From positions 186,001 through 250,000 of the forward strand of contig NZ_JAROCY010000001.1 in NCBI RefSeq assembly GCF_029436685.1: a stretch of DNA of 64,000 nucleotides, given 5' to 3'. The notes below the pieces were generated by a model that was given only the letters and a program-made list of their open reading frames with translations, made no database searches and was not told the DNA's origin. The translations under genes were made by a program, and so were the position numbers. Within the stretch, counting starts at the first letter, position 1. The number at the start of each line of letters is the position of its first letter. This document shows, piece by piece, positions 8,325-15,310 of this stretch. Source of the DNA: Novosphingobium cyanobacteriorum (lineage in GTDB: Bacteria > Pseudomonadota > Alphaproteobacteria > Sphingomonadales > Sphingomonadaceae).

Positions 8325-9266
8325 ATGATGATGGCCAAGTCCATAAAGCAGCAGGCAGTCGATCTCATCCCGCCCGTGATGGTGGTGGCGGTGGTGCTGT
8401 TCTGGTATCTCGCGCCTGAAGCCTGGGTGAAGAACACCTGGGTCGTGATCGCCTCAAGCTCGGCCGTCACGGCCATCGTGCTCGGCCTCGAATTCCTGTT
8501 CGAACGGCACGAAGGCTGGCGGATGAACTGGAAGGAGTTCTTCACCGACCTGTTCTATGTGGTGCTCAGCGCCACGGTGATTTCCAAGGGCACCAACCTG
8601 CTGGCGGAAGAGCCGCTGGTTGCGTTCAAGCACTCGCTGGGGCTGAAGACGCCTTGGCTTGAGCATGCGCCGTTCATTCTGCAGACCGCGTTCGTGGTGT
8701 TCCAGCTTGAGTTCGTCCAGTACTGGATGCACCGGCTGATGCACAACTGGACGCCGTTCTGGCTGACCCACGCACCGCACCACCACATCACCCAGCTGAA
8801 CGCGATGAAGGGCGCGGTGGGCAACCCGATCGAACTGTGGCTGATCAGCCTGTCGGTGCTGGCCCTGTTTGACGTGAACCAGGCGGCGGCGCTGGCGGGC
8901 TTCGGGGTGACCGGGGTGGTCTCCACCTTTGCCCACGCCAATGTGCGCGCCAATCCGCCGTTGTTCTATTCCTTCATCTTCACCACCATCCGCAACCACA
9001 GCCTGCATCACTCGGTCCCCTATGAGGACACGCGCTGCAACTATGGCAACTCGCTGATCCTGCTCGACCGGATCTTCGGCACCTACAAGGAAGGCGAGGC
9101 GAGCGTGGTGGGGCAGGATGATCGCAAGCGCCTGTCGATCAAGGAACAGTGGCTGTTTCCGTTCATGCCCATCGTCGACTGGTTCCGCCAGCGCAAGGCG
9201 CAGGGGCAGGGTACGCATGGGCAGGGGACGCATGGGCAGGGCGACCAGGTATCACCGGCCAATTGA
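8325..9266 (+). CDS. Sterol desaturase / fatty acid hydroxylase family protein
   Basis: A 313-residue membrane di-iron enzyme. The eight-histidine pattern is visible: HRLMH, HAPHHH and HSLHH, between several hydrophobic segments (VMVVAVVLFWYLA near the N-terminus). Three ATG codons stand in a row at 8325-8333 after AAGGA; the first or second is used. The extreme C-terminus carries a small Gly-Gln-Thr-His repeat from a 15-bp tandem duplication. Members of this family hydroxylate sterols, hopanoids, carotenoids or lipids; the substrate here is unknown. The stop overlaps the start of the next gene. Confidence 0.88.
   Translation: MMMAKSIKQQAVDLIPPVMVVAVVLFWYLAPEAWVKNTWVVIASSSAVTAIVLGLEFLFERHEGWRMNWKEFFTDLFYVVLSATVISKGTNLLAEEPLVAFKHSLGLKTPWLEHAPFILQTAFVVFQLEFVQYWMHRLMHNWTPFWLTHAPHHHITQLNAMKGAVGNPIELWLISLSVLALFDVNQAAALAGFGVTGVVSTFAHANVRANPPLFYSFIFTTIRNHSLHHSVPYEDTRCNYGNSLILLDRIFGTYKEGEASVVGQDDRKRLSIKEQWLFPFMPIVDWFRQRKAQGQGTHGQGTHGQGDQVSPAN
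9213..9241 (+). repeat. 15-bp tandem duplication at the end of the hydroxylase gene
   Basis: ACGCATGGGCAGGGG (9213-9227) is followed directly by ACGCATGGGCAGGG (9228-9241). The frame is kept, so the protein gains the repeated peptide THGQG twice, after GQG. It lies in a hydrophilic tail beyond the catalytic histidines. Confidence 0.85.
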
Positions 9267-10750
9267 ACCGCGCCCATGATCTGTTCCGCCTTGGCATGGC
9301 CGAGGCGGAACAGGGCCGTGTGGGCTCTGCCATAGATTGCGTGCGCCACGCGGTGGCGCTTGATCCGCAGGGCGCATATCGCGCGCAGCTGGCCCGGCTG
9401 CTGGTGCTGGTGCGGCGCGATGGGGAAGCTGCCGAGGTGCTGCGCGCGGCTGAGGCGCGCCTTCCGCAGGATGCACTGGGCCGCGATACCATGGGCTGCG
9501 TCTATGCCCGGCTGGGCGATCATGCCGCATCGCTGCCGCACTTTGCCGCAGCGGTGCAGATGGCGCCAGGCGTGCCGGCGTTCCGGCTGAACCATGCCAC
9601 GGCGCTGAACTTCCTGGGAAAGGTGGACGAGGCCGAGGCGGCGCTGGAGGCGCTGGTCGCGCTCTCGCCCGGCGATGCCAAGGCGCACCACCTGCTGGCC
9701 AGCCTGCGCACGCAGACGGCGGAGCGCAACCACGTGCAGCGGCTTGAACGCACGCGTGATGCGGCGCGCGATCCGCAGGCGCGGTTGCTGCTTGGTTATG
9801 CGTTGTCCAAGGAACTGGAAGACCTGGGTGAGAGGCAGGCCGCCTTTGCGCGCCTCGCTGAAGCGAATGCCGAGCATCGGCGCAGCCTTCCCTATGATTT
9901 CGGCCGGGATGCCGCCAATTTCGACGCGATCGAGCGATGCTGGGCACAGGTGGCGGCGGCTTCGGTGGTCGGGGCTGCGCAAGAGGCACCGATCTTCGTG
10001 ATCGGCATGCCGCGCACCGGCACCACGCTGGTTGACCGCATCCTGTCCTCGCACCCGGATGTGGAGAGCGCGGGCGAGCTGCAGGCGATGCCGCTGGCGG
10101 TGAAGGCGGCTTCGGGCACGCGCACGCGCACGGTCCTTGATGTCGAGACGGTGGCGCTTGCGGCACAAGCCGATCTGGCGGCGATCGGCCGCGATTACCT
10201 GGCCCGCGCGCAATCGCACCTGCGCACCGGCAAGCCACGCTTCACCGACAAGTTTCCCGGCAATTTCCAGTTTGCCGGCTTTATCGCGGGGGCGCTGCCC
10301 AACGCGCGGATCGTGTGCCTGCGGCGGCATCCGCTCGACACCATCCTTGCCAACTTCCGCAACCTGTTCGCGATCTCGTCGCGCTATTACGATTACAGCT
10401 ACGACCTGATGGACATCGCGCGCTATTACGTGCGGTTCGACCGGATGATCGCGCTGTGGCGAAAGGCCGTGCCCGGACGCGTGCTGGAAGTGCAGTATGA
10501 GGCGCTGGTGGCCCAGCCGGAAGCGCAGATCCGCCAGATGCTGGCGCATTGCGGGCTGGATTGGGCGGACGAATGCCTGTCCTTCCATCGCAACAGCGCA
10601 CCGGTCTCAACGCCGAGCGCGGCGCAGGTGCGGCGGCCGATTTACAGCGATTCCGTCGCCCGCTGGAAGCACCACCGTGCGGCGTTGGAACCGGTGATCC
10701 GCCTGTTGGAGGATGCGGGCATTCCGCTCGCCGAAGAAGCAATGGCCTGA
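9263..10750 (+). CDS. TPR-repeat sulfotransferase family protein
   Basis: About 495 residues. The N-terminal half is a set of TPR-like helical repeats (FRLGMAEAEQGRVGSAIDCV onward, to about residue 170). The C-terminal half is a sulfotransferase domain with the 5'-phosphosulfate-binding loop IFVIGMPRTGTTLVDRIL and a later CLRRHPLDTILANF segment for the 3'-phosphate. The TTG at 9263 overlaps the stop of the hydroxylase gene and is chosen for coupling; ATG 9296 is an alternative. The family transfers sulfate from PAPS to small molecules or peptides. Coupling with the hydroxylase suggests that the two act on the same lipid (hydroxylation then sulfation), which is an inference. Confidence 0.85.
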   Translation: MNRAHDLFRLGMAEAEQGRVGSAIDCVRHAVALDPQGAYRAQLARLLVLVRRDGEAAEVLRAAEARLPQDALGRDTMGCVYARLGDHAASLPHFAAAVQMAPGVPAFRLNHATALNFLGKVDEAEAALEALVALSPGDAKAHHLLASLRTQTAERNHVQRLERTRDAARDPQARLLLGYALSKELEDLGERQAAFARLAEANAEHRRSLPYDFGRDAANFDAIERCWAQVAAASVVGAAQEAPIFVIGMPRTGTTLVDRILSSHPDVESAGELQAMPLAVKAASGTRTRTVLDVETVALAAQADLAAIGRDYLARAQSHLRTGKPRFTDKFPGNFQFAGFIAGALPNARIVCLRRHPLDTILANFRNLFAISSRYYDYSYDLMDIARYYVRFDRMIALWRKAVPGRVLEVQYEALVAQPEAQIRQMLAHCGLDWADECLSFHRNSAPVSTPSAAQVRRPIYSDSVARWKHHRAALEPVIRLLEDAGIPLAEEAMA

Positions 10751-10755
10751 AAGGA

Positions 10756-10788
10756 AAAGGCGGAGCGCATTGCCTGCGCCCCGCCTTT
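10756..10788. terminator. Bidirectional terminator between the sulfotransferase and RTX-A genes
   Basis: AAAGGCGG (10756-10763) pairs with CCGCCTTT (10781-10788), extended by an inner GCGC/GCGC stem. The A-run and T-run on either side allow it to end transcription from both the plus-strand sulfotransferase and the minus-strand RTX gene. Confidence 0.7.
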
Positions 10789-10815
10789 CGATTGCGACCC
10801 TTCAGGCCCTGCGGC

Positions 10816-11892
10816 TCAGAGGACGAAGTCTTCCGCCACCAGCGTGGTCACGTGGTCCATGCGGATCATGAAGTTGGCCACGCCATCGCCATCGGTGTCG
10901 CCCGAAACGAAGCTCTTGCCGTCAAACACGCTGTAGCGCAGTTCGCCGGCGTGGCTGCCGAAGGCGGCGGTGCCGATGAAGGTGAAGGCCTGGTCGCCAT
11001 CGGTCAGGGTATCGGCATCGACGGCCGAGAGATCGACATGATCGCCCTGGGCATGGCTGAAATCGGCGATGCGGTCGGCGGTCAGGCGGGTGCCGCCGGT
11101 GTCGCCATTGGCGAAGATGAAGGTGTCCGCGCCGTCGCCGCCCTTCAGCGTGTCACGCCCCGAACCACCGGTCAGGTCGTCGTCGCCCGTGCCGCCATCC
11201 AGCTTGTCGTCATCATTGCCGCCATCCAGGCTGTCGTCATCGGCTCCGCCCTTCAGCGAGTCATCGCCGTCGTCGCCGTTGATGTCGTCGGCGCCATTGC
11301 CACCAGAGCCCTTGTCGTCGCCGGCGCCGCCCGAAATCAAGTCATCACCGCCGTTGCCCTGCATGTTGTCGCTGCCATCGTCGCCGGATTCGTGGTCGTT
11401 GCCGCTGCCGCCGACAAGGTGATCGTCGCCATGGCCGCCATGCAGGCTGTCGTCACCCGTTGCGCCGACCAGCGAGTCATCGCCGTCGTCGCCATTCAGG
11501 TCGTCGTCGCCGCGGCCGCCGTTGATGTTGTCGTTGCCACGACCGCCGTGGTGCTTGTCATCGGCGATGCTGCCGTTGATCACGTCATCATCGTTGCCGT
11601 CACGGTCGTAATCGTCCTGCACGATCACTGTGCCGTCGAGCGAGGTGTAGGTCTCGGCGCCCTTTACATAGATCGAGGGATCGTCGGTGGTGCTCGGCGT
11701 CTGCTGGAACAGCTTCAGCTCGATATGGTCGGCATAGGTTTCCTTGAGCGTCACGTTGCCGGTGTCGGCGTCATAGGACAGCGACTGGTTGGCATCGAGC
11801 GAGTCAACGACGAACACGCCCTTCTTGAGCTTGTACATGGTAACGTCGGAACCGCTGACGGTGAACTTGAAGAGGTTGCTTGAGCCGGACAT
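10816..11892 (-). CDS. RTX-type calcium-binding secreted protein A
   Basis: A 358-residue acidic protein without an N-terminal signal peptide. Residues of about 95-250 are glycine/aspartate nonapeptide repeats (NGGRGDDDL, GGSGNDH and similar). The last 90 residues form the serralysin-type C-terminal region (RIADFSHAQGDHVDLSAVDA, then GDQAFTFIGTAAFGSHAGEL) and end in AEDFVL, the usual type I secretion signal. No protease or other enzymatic domain is present. AAGGGAG precedes the ATG, and the ECF-type promoter element at 11916-11944 lies just upstream. Its C-terminus is paralogous to the protein at 20363-21691. No type I exporter genes are in the window. Confidence 0.88.
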   Translation of the reverse strand: MSGSSNLFKFTVSGSDVTMYKLKKGVFVVDSLDANQSLSYDADTGNVTLKETYADHIELKLFQQTPSTTDDPSIYVKGAETYTSLDGTVIVQDDYDRDGNDDDVINGSIADDKHHGGRGNDNINGGRGDDDLNGDDGDDSLVGATGDDSLHGGHGDDHLVGGSGNDHESGDDGSDNMQGNGGDDLISGGAGDDKGSGGNGADDINGDDGDDSLKGGADDDSLDGGNDDDKLDGGTGDDDLTGGSGRDTLKGGDGADTFIFANGDTGGTRLTADRIADFSHAQGDHVDLSAVDADTLTDGDQAFTFIGTAAFGSHAGELRYSVFDGKSFVSGDTDGDGVANFMIRMDHVTTLVAEDFVL

Positions 11893-11915
11893 ATCGTGGT
11901 CTCCCTTGTCTGCAT

Positions 11916-11944
11916 CCTACAACGATGGCCACCACGCTTTATTC
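11916..11944 (-). promoter_or_regulatory. ECF-type promoter element P1 (RTX-A)
   Basis: On the minus strand GAATAA (11939-11944) is followed after 14 bases by CGTTGTAGG (11916-11924). The CGTT core ends 28 bases before the RTX-A start codon. The same element occurs before four other genes of the two sigma-factor modules, which is the basis for calling it a promoter. Confidence 0.7.
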
Positions 11945-12087
11945 GCGAAGAAATGCGATTTTTTGTGCTGTTCCGTTTCGGGACTTCGCTTGCAGCATCG
12001 CCAATGCTGCGCCATCGTGATCGCGGCATTTGATTGACCGCGCCCGCGCGCGATGGCGTGAAGGGAGCACTTATTCCGGTCCACGCA

Positions 12088-12116
12088 GAATAAATTTCGT
12101 GCTCGCCCGTTGATGG
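12088..12116 (+). promoter_or_regulatory. ECF-type promoter element P2 (sigma factor A)
   Basis: GAATAA (12088-12093), 14-base spacer, CGTTGATGG (12108-12116). It points toward the sigma gene, whose start is 17 bases after CGTT, implying autoregulation. A mirror-image TTATTC lies at 12071-12076, but no CGTT core follows it on the minus strand. Confidence 0.7.
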
Positions 12117-12128
12117 CACCAAGGAGCA

Positions 12129-12671
12129 ATGATGACCGCAGCATCAACCATGCCGGTGAACGAAGCGACGAGGGCGCGGCTTATCGCGTTCCTGCCGCGT
12201 TTCCGGCGGTTCTGCAGGGGTCTGGCGGGTGGCGATGCCGACCGGGGCGATGATCTGCTGCAGTCTGCGGTGGAGCGCGCGCTGGCCCGGATCGAACAGT
12301 GGCAGGAAGGGACGAGCCTTGAGAACTGGATGTTCCGGCTCGCCACCAACCTGCATATTGACCAGATCCGCAGCCAGCGGACGCGGGGCGTGACCGTGGA
12401 GGTGGAGGAAGCGCATGACCTGGCCGGACAGGACGAGCTTGAGCAGCTCGAATTCCGGTCCGAGCTGGAAGCGGTGCGGGCTGCACTGGCGGCCATGCCG
12501 GTGGAACTGCGCGCGGTGATGACGGCGGTGGTGCTGGATGGACAGAGCTATCGCGAGGCGGCCGAATTGCTGGCCGTGCCGATCGGAACGGTGATGAGCC
12601 GGCTTTCCCGGGCGCGGCAGTTTGTTGACGAATATGTCCGGCGCGGGCCGGAAAGGATGGTGGCGGCATGA
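12129..12671 (+). CDS. ECF RNA polymerase sigma factor A
   Basis: A 180-residue group 4 sigma factor. Region 2 spans about residues 18-85 (RFRRFCRGLAGGDADRGDDL, then LENWMFRLATNLHIDQIRSQ) and region 4 about 118-168 (VELRAVMTAVVLDGQSYREA, then PIGTVMSRLSRARQF). The start is ATG 12129 or the next codon after AAGGAG. It is paralogous to the factor at 23290-23778. The stop overlaps the anti-sigma start by four bases. The promoter element P2 indicates that it transcribes its own operon (inference). Confidence 0.92.
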   Translation: MMTAASTMPVNEATRARLIAFLPRFRRFCRGLAGGDADRGDDLLQSAVERALARIEQWQEGTSLENWMFRLATNLHIDQIRSQRTRGVTVEVEEAHDLAGQDELEQLEFRSELEAVRAALAAMPVELRAVMTAVVLDGQSYREAAELLAVPIGTVMSRLSRARQFVDEYVRRGPERMVAA

Positions 12672-13375
12672 ACGCGAACGATGACCGCAAGGATGCGGAA
12701 CAGGGGCTGGAAGGCGTGGACGATGCGCGCCTGTCCGCATGGATCGACGGTATGCTCGACGAGCAGGGAGACGAGGCGATGCGCGAACTGATCGCCGGCA
12801 ATGCGGTCGCGGCCGCACGGGCGGACCGGCTCCGCCACATGGATGCGCTGGTGCGCCAGGCCGTGCCGCAGGAAGACGAGCTTCCCGCCGGGCTGCTGGC
12901 GCGGCTGGGGCTGGCCGATGCACCGGCGCAGGAAAGCTCGAACGTCGTCTCGCTGGCCTCGGCCCGCGATGCGCGGGTGGCAAAGCCGGTGGCCGCACCC
13001 GCCAACCGCCTGTGGCGCATTGCGGCGCAGGTGGCGCTGGTGGGCGGCGTGGGGCTGACGCTGGCGACGTTCGCGGTGCCGCATGGGCCAAAGCCCGACG
13101 AAGCCGATTATCGCGCACTGAGCAACGCCAGCCGCTCCGCGCCCGCCGATGTCAACGCGCTGGTGGTGTTCGCCCCCGGTACCGACGAAGCCCGCGCCCG
13201 TGCCCTTTCCGGCAAGGTGGGCGCAAGGCTGGTGGGCGCTCCCAACGATGCAGGGGCATGGAAGCTGGCGATAGATCCGGCGCGGCGCGATGCCGTGCTG
13301 GCCGGGCTGCGCGCCGATCCGCAGGTGACCATGGCCGAACCGGTGGACCAGCCCGCAGCAGGCACCCGGCCATGA
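12668..13375 (+). CDS. Membrane anti-sigma factor A with a subtilisin-propeptide-like periplasmic domain
   Basis: A 235-residue one-pass membrane protein. The N-terminal cytoplasmic part (about 18-80) has the short anti-sigma fold (LSAWIDGMLDEQGDEAMREL) but no zinc-binding HxxxCxxC motif. The membrane helix is at about 115-136. The periplasmic part, 163-228, reads as a compact beta-alpha-beta unit (ALVVFAPGTDEARARAL, GARLV, AWKLAI, LAGLRADPQVTMAEPV), the pattern of inhibitor-I9/fervidolysin-like subtilisin prodomains. The next gene is a subtilase, so the domain may bind or be cut by it. Domain assignment is by eye. It is coupled to both neighbours by ATGA overlaps. Confidence 0.8.
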   Translation: MNANDDRKDAEQGLEGVDDARLSAWIDGMLDEQGDEAMRELIAGNAVAAARADRLRHMDALVRQAVPQEDELPAGLLARLGLADAPAQESSNVVSLASARDARVAKPVAAPANRLWRIAAQVALVGGVGLTLATFAVPHGPKPDEADYRALSNASRSAPADVNALVVFAPGTDEARARALSGKVGARLVGAPNDAGAWKLAIDPARRDAVLAGLRADPQVTMAEPVDQPAAGTRP

Positions 13376-14610
13376 CCACGGTGTTGCGCGTTCTGGCGGT
13401 CCTGCTGGCGCTGCTGCTGGCCGGGGTGCGCCCGGCGCTGGCGGAAGAGGCGGATGGCGATATCGCCGCCGGGCGCAAGGTGATGGTCATGCTCAAGCTT
13501 GGCGCGGAGCATTACCGCGCCGGGGGCGATTATGGCGGCGCCTATGGCGATGCGATGGGTGAAAAGGCGCGGCTGCGCCTCGCGCGCCGCATCGCGCGCG
13601 AACACAAGCTGACGCTGCTGGAAGCCTGGCCGATGCAGATGGTCGGCGTCGATTGCGTGATCATGGCCGTCAACGACGACCGACCGGCGCAGGCGGTGGC
13701 CGATGAGCTTTCGGGCCTGCCCGACGTGGCATGGTCGCAGCCCTACAACGAATTCCGCATGCAATCGAGCGGGCCGCCCAAACCGGTGACCGGCTATAAC
13801 GATCGCCTGTTCCGGGCACAGCCCTCGGCCATGCGCTGGGGGCTTTCGCGCCTGCACCAGGTCGCCACCGGGCGGGGTGTGACCATCGCGATCATCGACA
13901 GCCGGATCGACACCGCGCACCCCGATCTTGCCGGGCAGATCGCCACCAGTCCCGATTTCGCACCGGGATCGCGGCATGGACCGGAACAGCATGGCACAGG
14001 CGTGGCCGGGATCATCGCGGCCCGGCCCAACAACGCCATGGGTATCGCCGGGATCGCCCCCGGTGCGCGCGTGCTGGGTCTGCGTGCCTGCTGGGAACGC
14101 CCTTATGGCGGGGCCACGGTGTGTGACACGCTGAGCCTGGCCAAGGCGCTGACCTTTGCGCTTGAGAACAAGGCCGACGTGATCAACATGAGCCTGACCG
14201 GCCCGCAGGACCGCCTGCTGCAGACGCTGGTGGGCATTGCGGTGAAGCGCGGCGTCACCGTGGTGGCCGCGGTAGATGCGGAAAATCCTGCAGCAAGTTT
14301 CCCTGCGTTCGTATCCGGAGTGATACCTGTGGCCGACGAACGCTTGTCAGCCTCGGCGCCCGCTGTTTACATAGCCCCCGGTCGCGACGTTCCGACAACG
14401 GAGCCGGAGGGGAAATGGTCGATTGTCAGCGGCAGTTCGTTTGCCGCCGCGCATGTAAGCGGGCTTGCCGCATTGCTGCGCCAGTTGGCCGGGCCTTCGC
14501 GGCGCGGGGCGGCTTCGGCGCTGCTGGGACCGACCGGCGCGGTGGATGCCTGCGCGGCCGTGGCGCGGCTCTCGCGGCTTGACCTGCGCGCCTGCGAAAC
14601 CGGTCACTGA
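13372..14610 (+). CDS. Subtilisin-like (S8) protease A with an altered oxyanion site
   Basis: A 412-residue exported protein: signal peptide (cleaved near ALA at 22-24), a prodomain-like region at about 35-130, then an S8 domain. The catalytic residues appear as D176 (IAIIDSRID), H207 (PEQHGTGVAG) and S356 (SGSSFAAAHVSG). The usual oxyanion asparagine motif AAGN is replaced by AAVD (299-302), so catalytic power may be reduced or the protein may act mainly as a sensor. It follows the anti-sigma gene by ATGA overlap, and the porin-like gene begins inside its last codons. Processing of the anti-sigma factor or RTX protein is a guess. Confidence 0.85.
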   Translation: MTTVLRVLAVLLALLLAGVRPALAEEADGDIAAGRKVMVMLKLGAEHYRAGGDYGGAYGDAMGEKARLRLARRIAREHKLTLLEAWPMQMVGVDCVIMAVNDDRPAQAVADELSGLPDVAWSQPYNEFRMQSSGPPKPVTGYNDRLFRAQPSAMRWGLSRLHQVATGRGVTIAIIDSRIDTAHPDLAGQIATSPDFAPGSRHGPEQHGTGVAGIIAARPNNAMGIAGIAPGARVLGLRACWERPYGGATVCDTLSLAKALTFALENKADVINMSLTGPQDRLLQTLVGIAVKRGVTVVAAVDAENPAASFPAFVSGVIPVADERLSASAPAVYIAPGRDVPTTEPEGKWSIVSGSSFAAAHVSGLAALLRQLAGPSRRGAASALLGPTGAVDACAAVARLSRLDLRACETGH

Positions 14611-15295
14611 CACGGCGCGCCTGCTGGCGTGCGCAGCGGCGCTCGCCTGCCTGACGGCCAATCAGGCGCGCGCGCAAGTGGCCGGCAGCATCTCGCTTGC
14701 GACCAATGAGCTTTTCCGGGGCGAGACCGTGACAGGCGATGCACCTGCGATCTCCGCAGGGTTGAGCCTGGATGGTCCCGGCGGGTTCTTTGCAGGGGCC
14801 AGCGCCACCGTGACCAGCGGTGACGGAGACCTTCGCGTGGCCGCCGTCACCCAATACATCGGCTATGCCGTCCGCGCAGGCGATGTGTCGGTTGAGGCGG
14901 GGGTGATCCACCGCAGCTATGCCCGGATCGTAGACCGGGATTACCGGCGCGGGTTCTTCGAAGGCTACCTTGGTGCGTCGCGAAAAGGCGTGAAGCTGCG
15001 CGTCTACGTCTCACCCGATTACCTGCGCGATGGGCAGGCGACCTACTATGCAGAAGTCAACGCCCGGCTGCTGCAGCTGAGCAAGTGGAGCCTTGATGGC
15101 CACGCTGGCCTGTCGCTGATCCCCTATGACAAATCCGGTCCCGGCGGCCTGCACAAATACCGCGATTGGCGCCTGCAGGTCAGCCGCCCGGCAGGCAGGC
15201 TGTACCTGTCTGCGGGCGTGGCTGCCACCAACTATCCGGTCTACGACGCCAGCGGAAAGGCGCGCGTCTTCGCCTCCGCCAGCTTCGCATTCTGA
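14579..15295 (+). CDS. TorF/Gcw_chp-like putative outer-membrane porin
   Basis: About 238 residues. The only start giving an intact signal peptide is a TTG at 14579, 32 bases inside the protease gene; cleavage is expected after ARAQ. The mature protein begins with SISLATNELFRGETVTGDAPA, the pattern of the TorF family (TIGR02001), and continues as alternating amphipathic strands ending in RVFASASFAF. This suggests a small beta-barrel in the outer membrane. It is the last gene of the sigma A operon. The exact start is uncertain because no strong ribosome-binding site is visible. Confidence 0.7.
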   Translation: MTCAPAKPVTDTARLLACAAALACLTANQARAQVAGSISLATNELFRGETVTGDAPAISAGLSLDGPGGFFAGASATVTSGDGDLRVAAVTQYIGYAVRAGDVSVEAGVIHRSYARIVDRDYRRGFFEGYLGASRKGVKLRVYVSPDYLRDGQATYYAEVNARLLQLSKWSLDGHAGLSLIPYDKSGPGGLHKYRDWRLQVSRPAGRLYLSAGVAATNYPVYDASGKARVFASASFAF

Positions 15296-15310
15296 CTTTG
15301 CGCCTACGGG

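Noticed and set aside
9083..10588. 501-codon minus-strand frame opposite the sulfotransferase
   Set aside because: Composition is Arg/His/Gln-rich without any family motif, while the plus strand encodes clear TPR and sulfotransferase segments.
10549..11883. Plus-strand valine/alanine-rich frame opposite RTX-A
   Set aside because: It is the complement of the Gly/Asp repeats of RTX-A and contains only low-complexity repeats.
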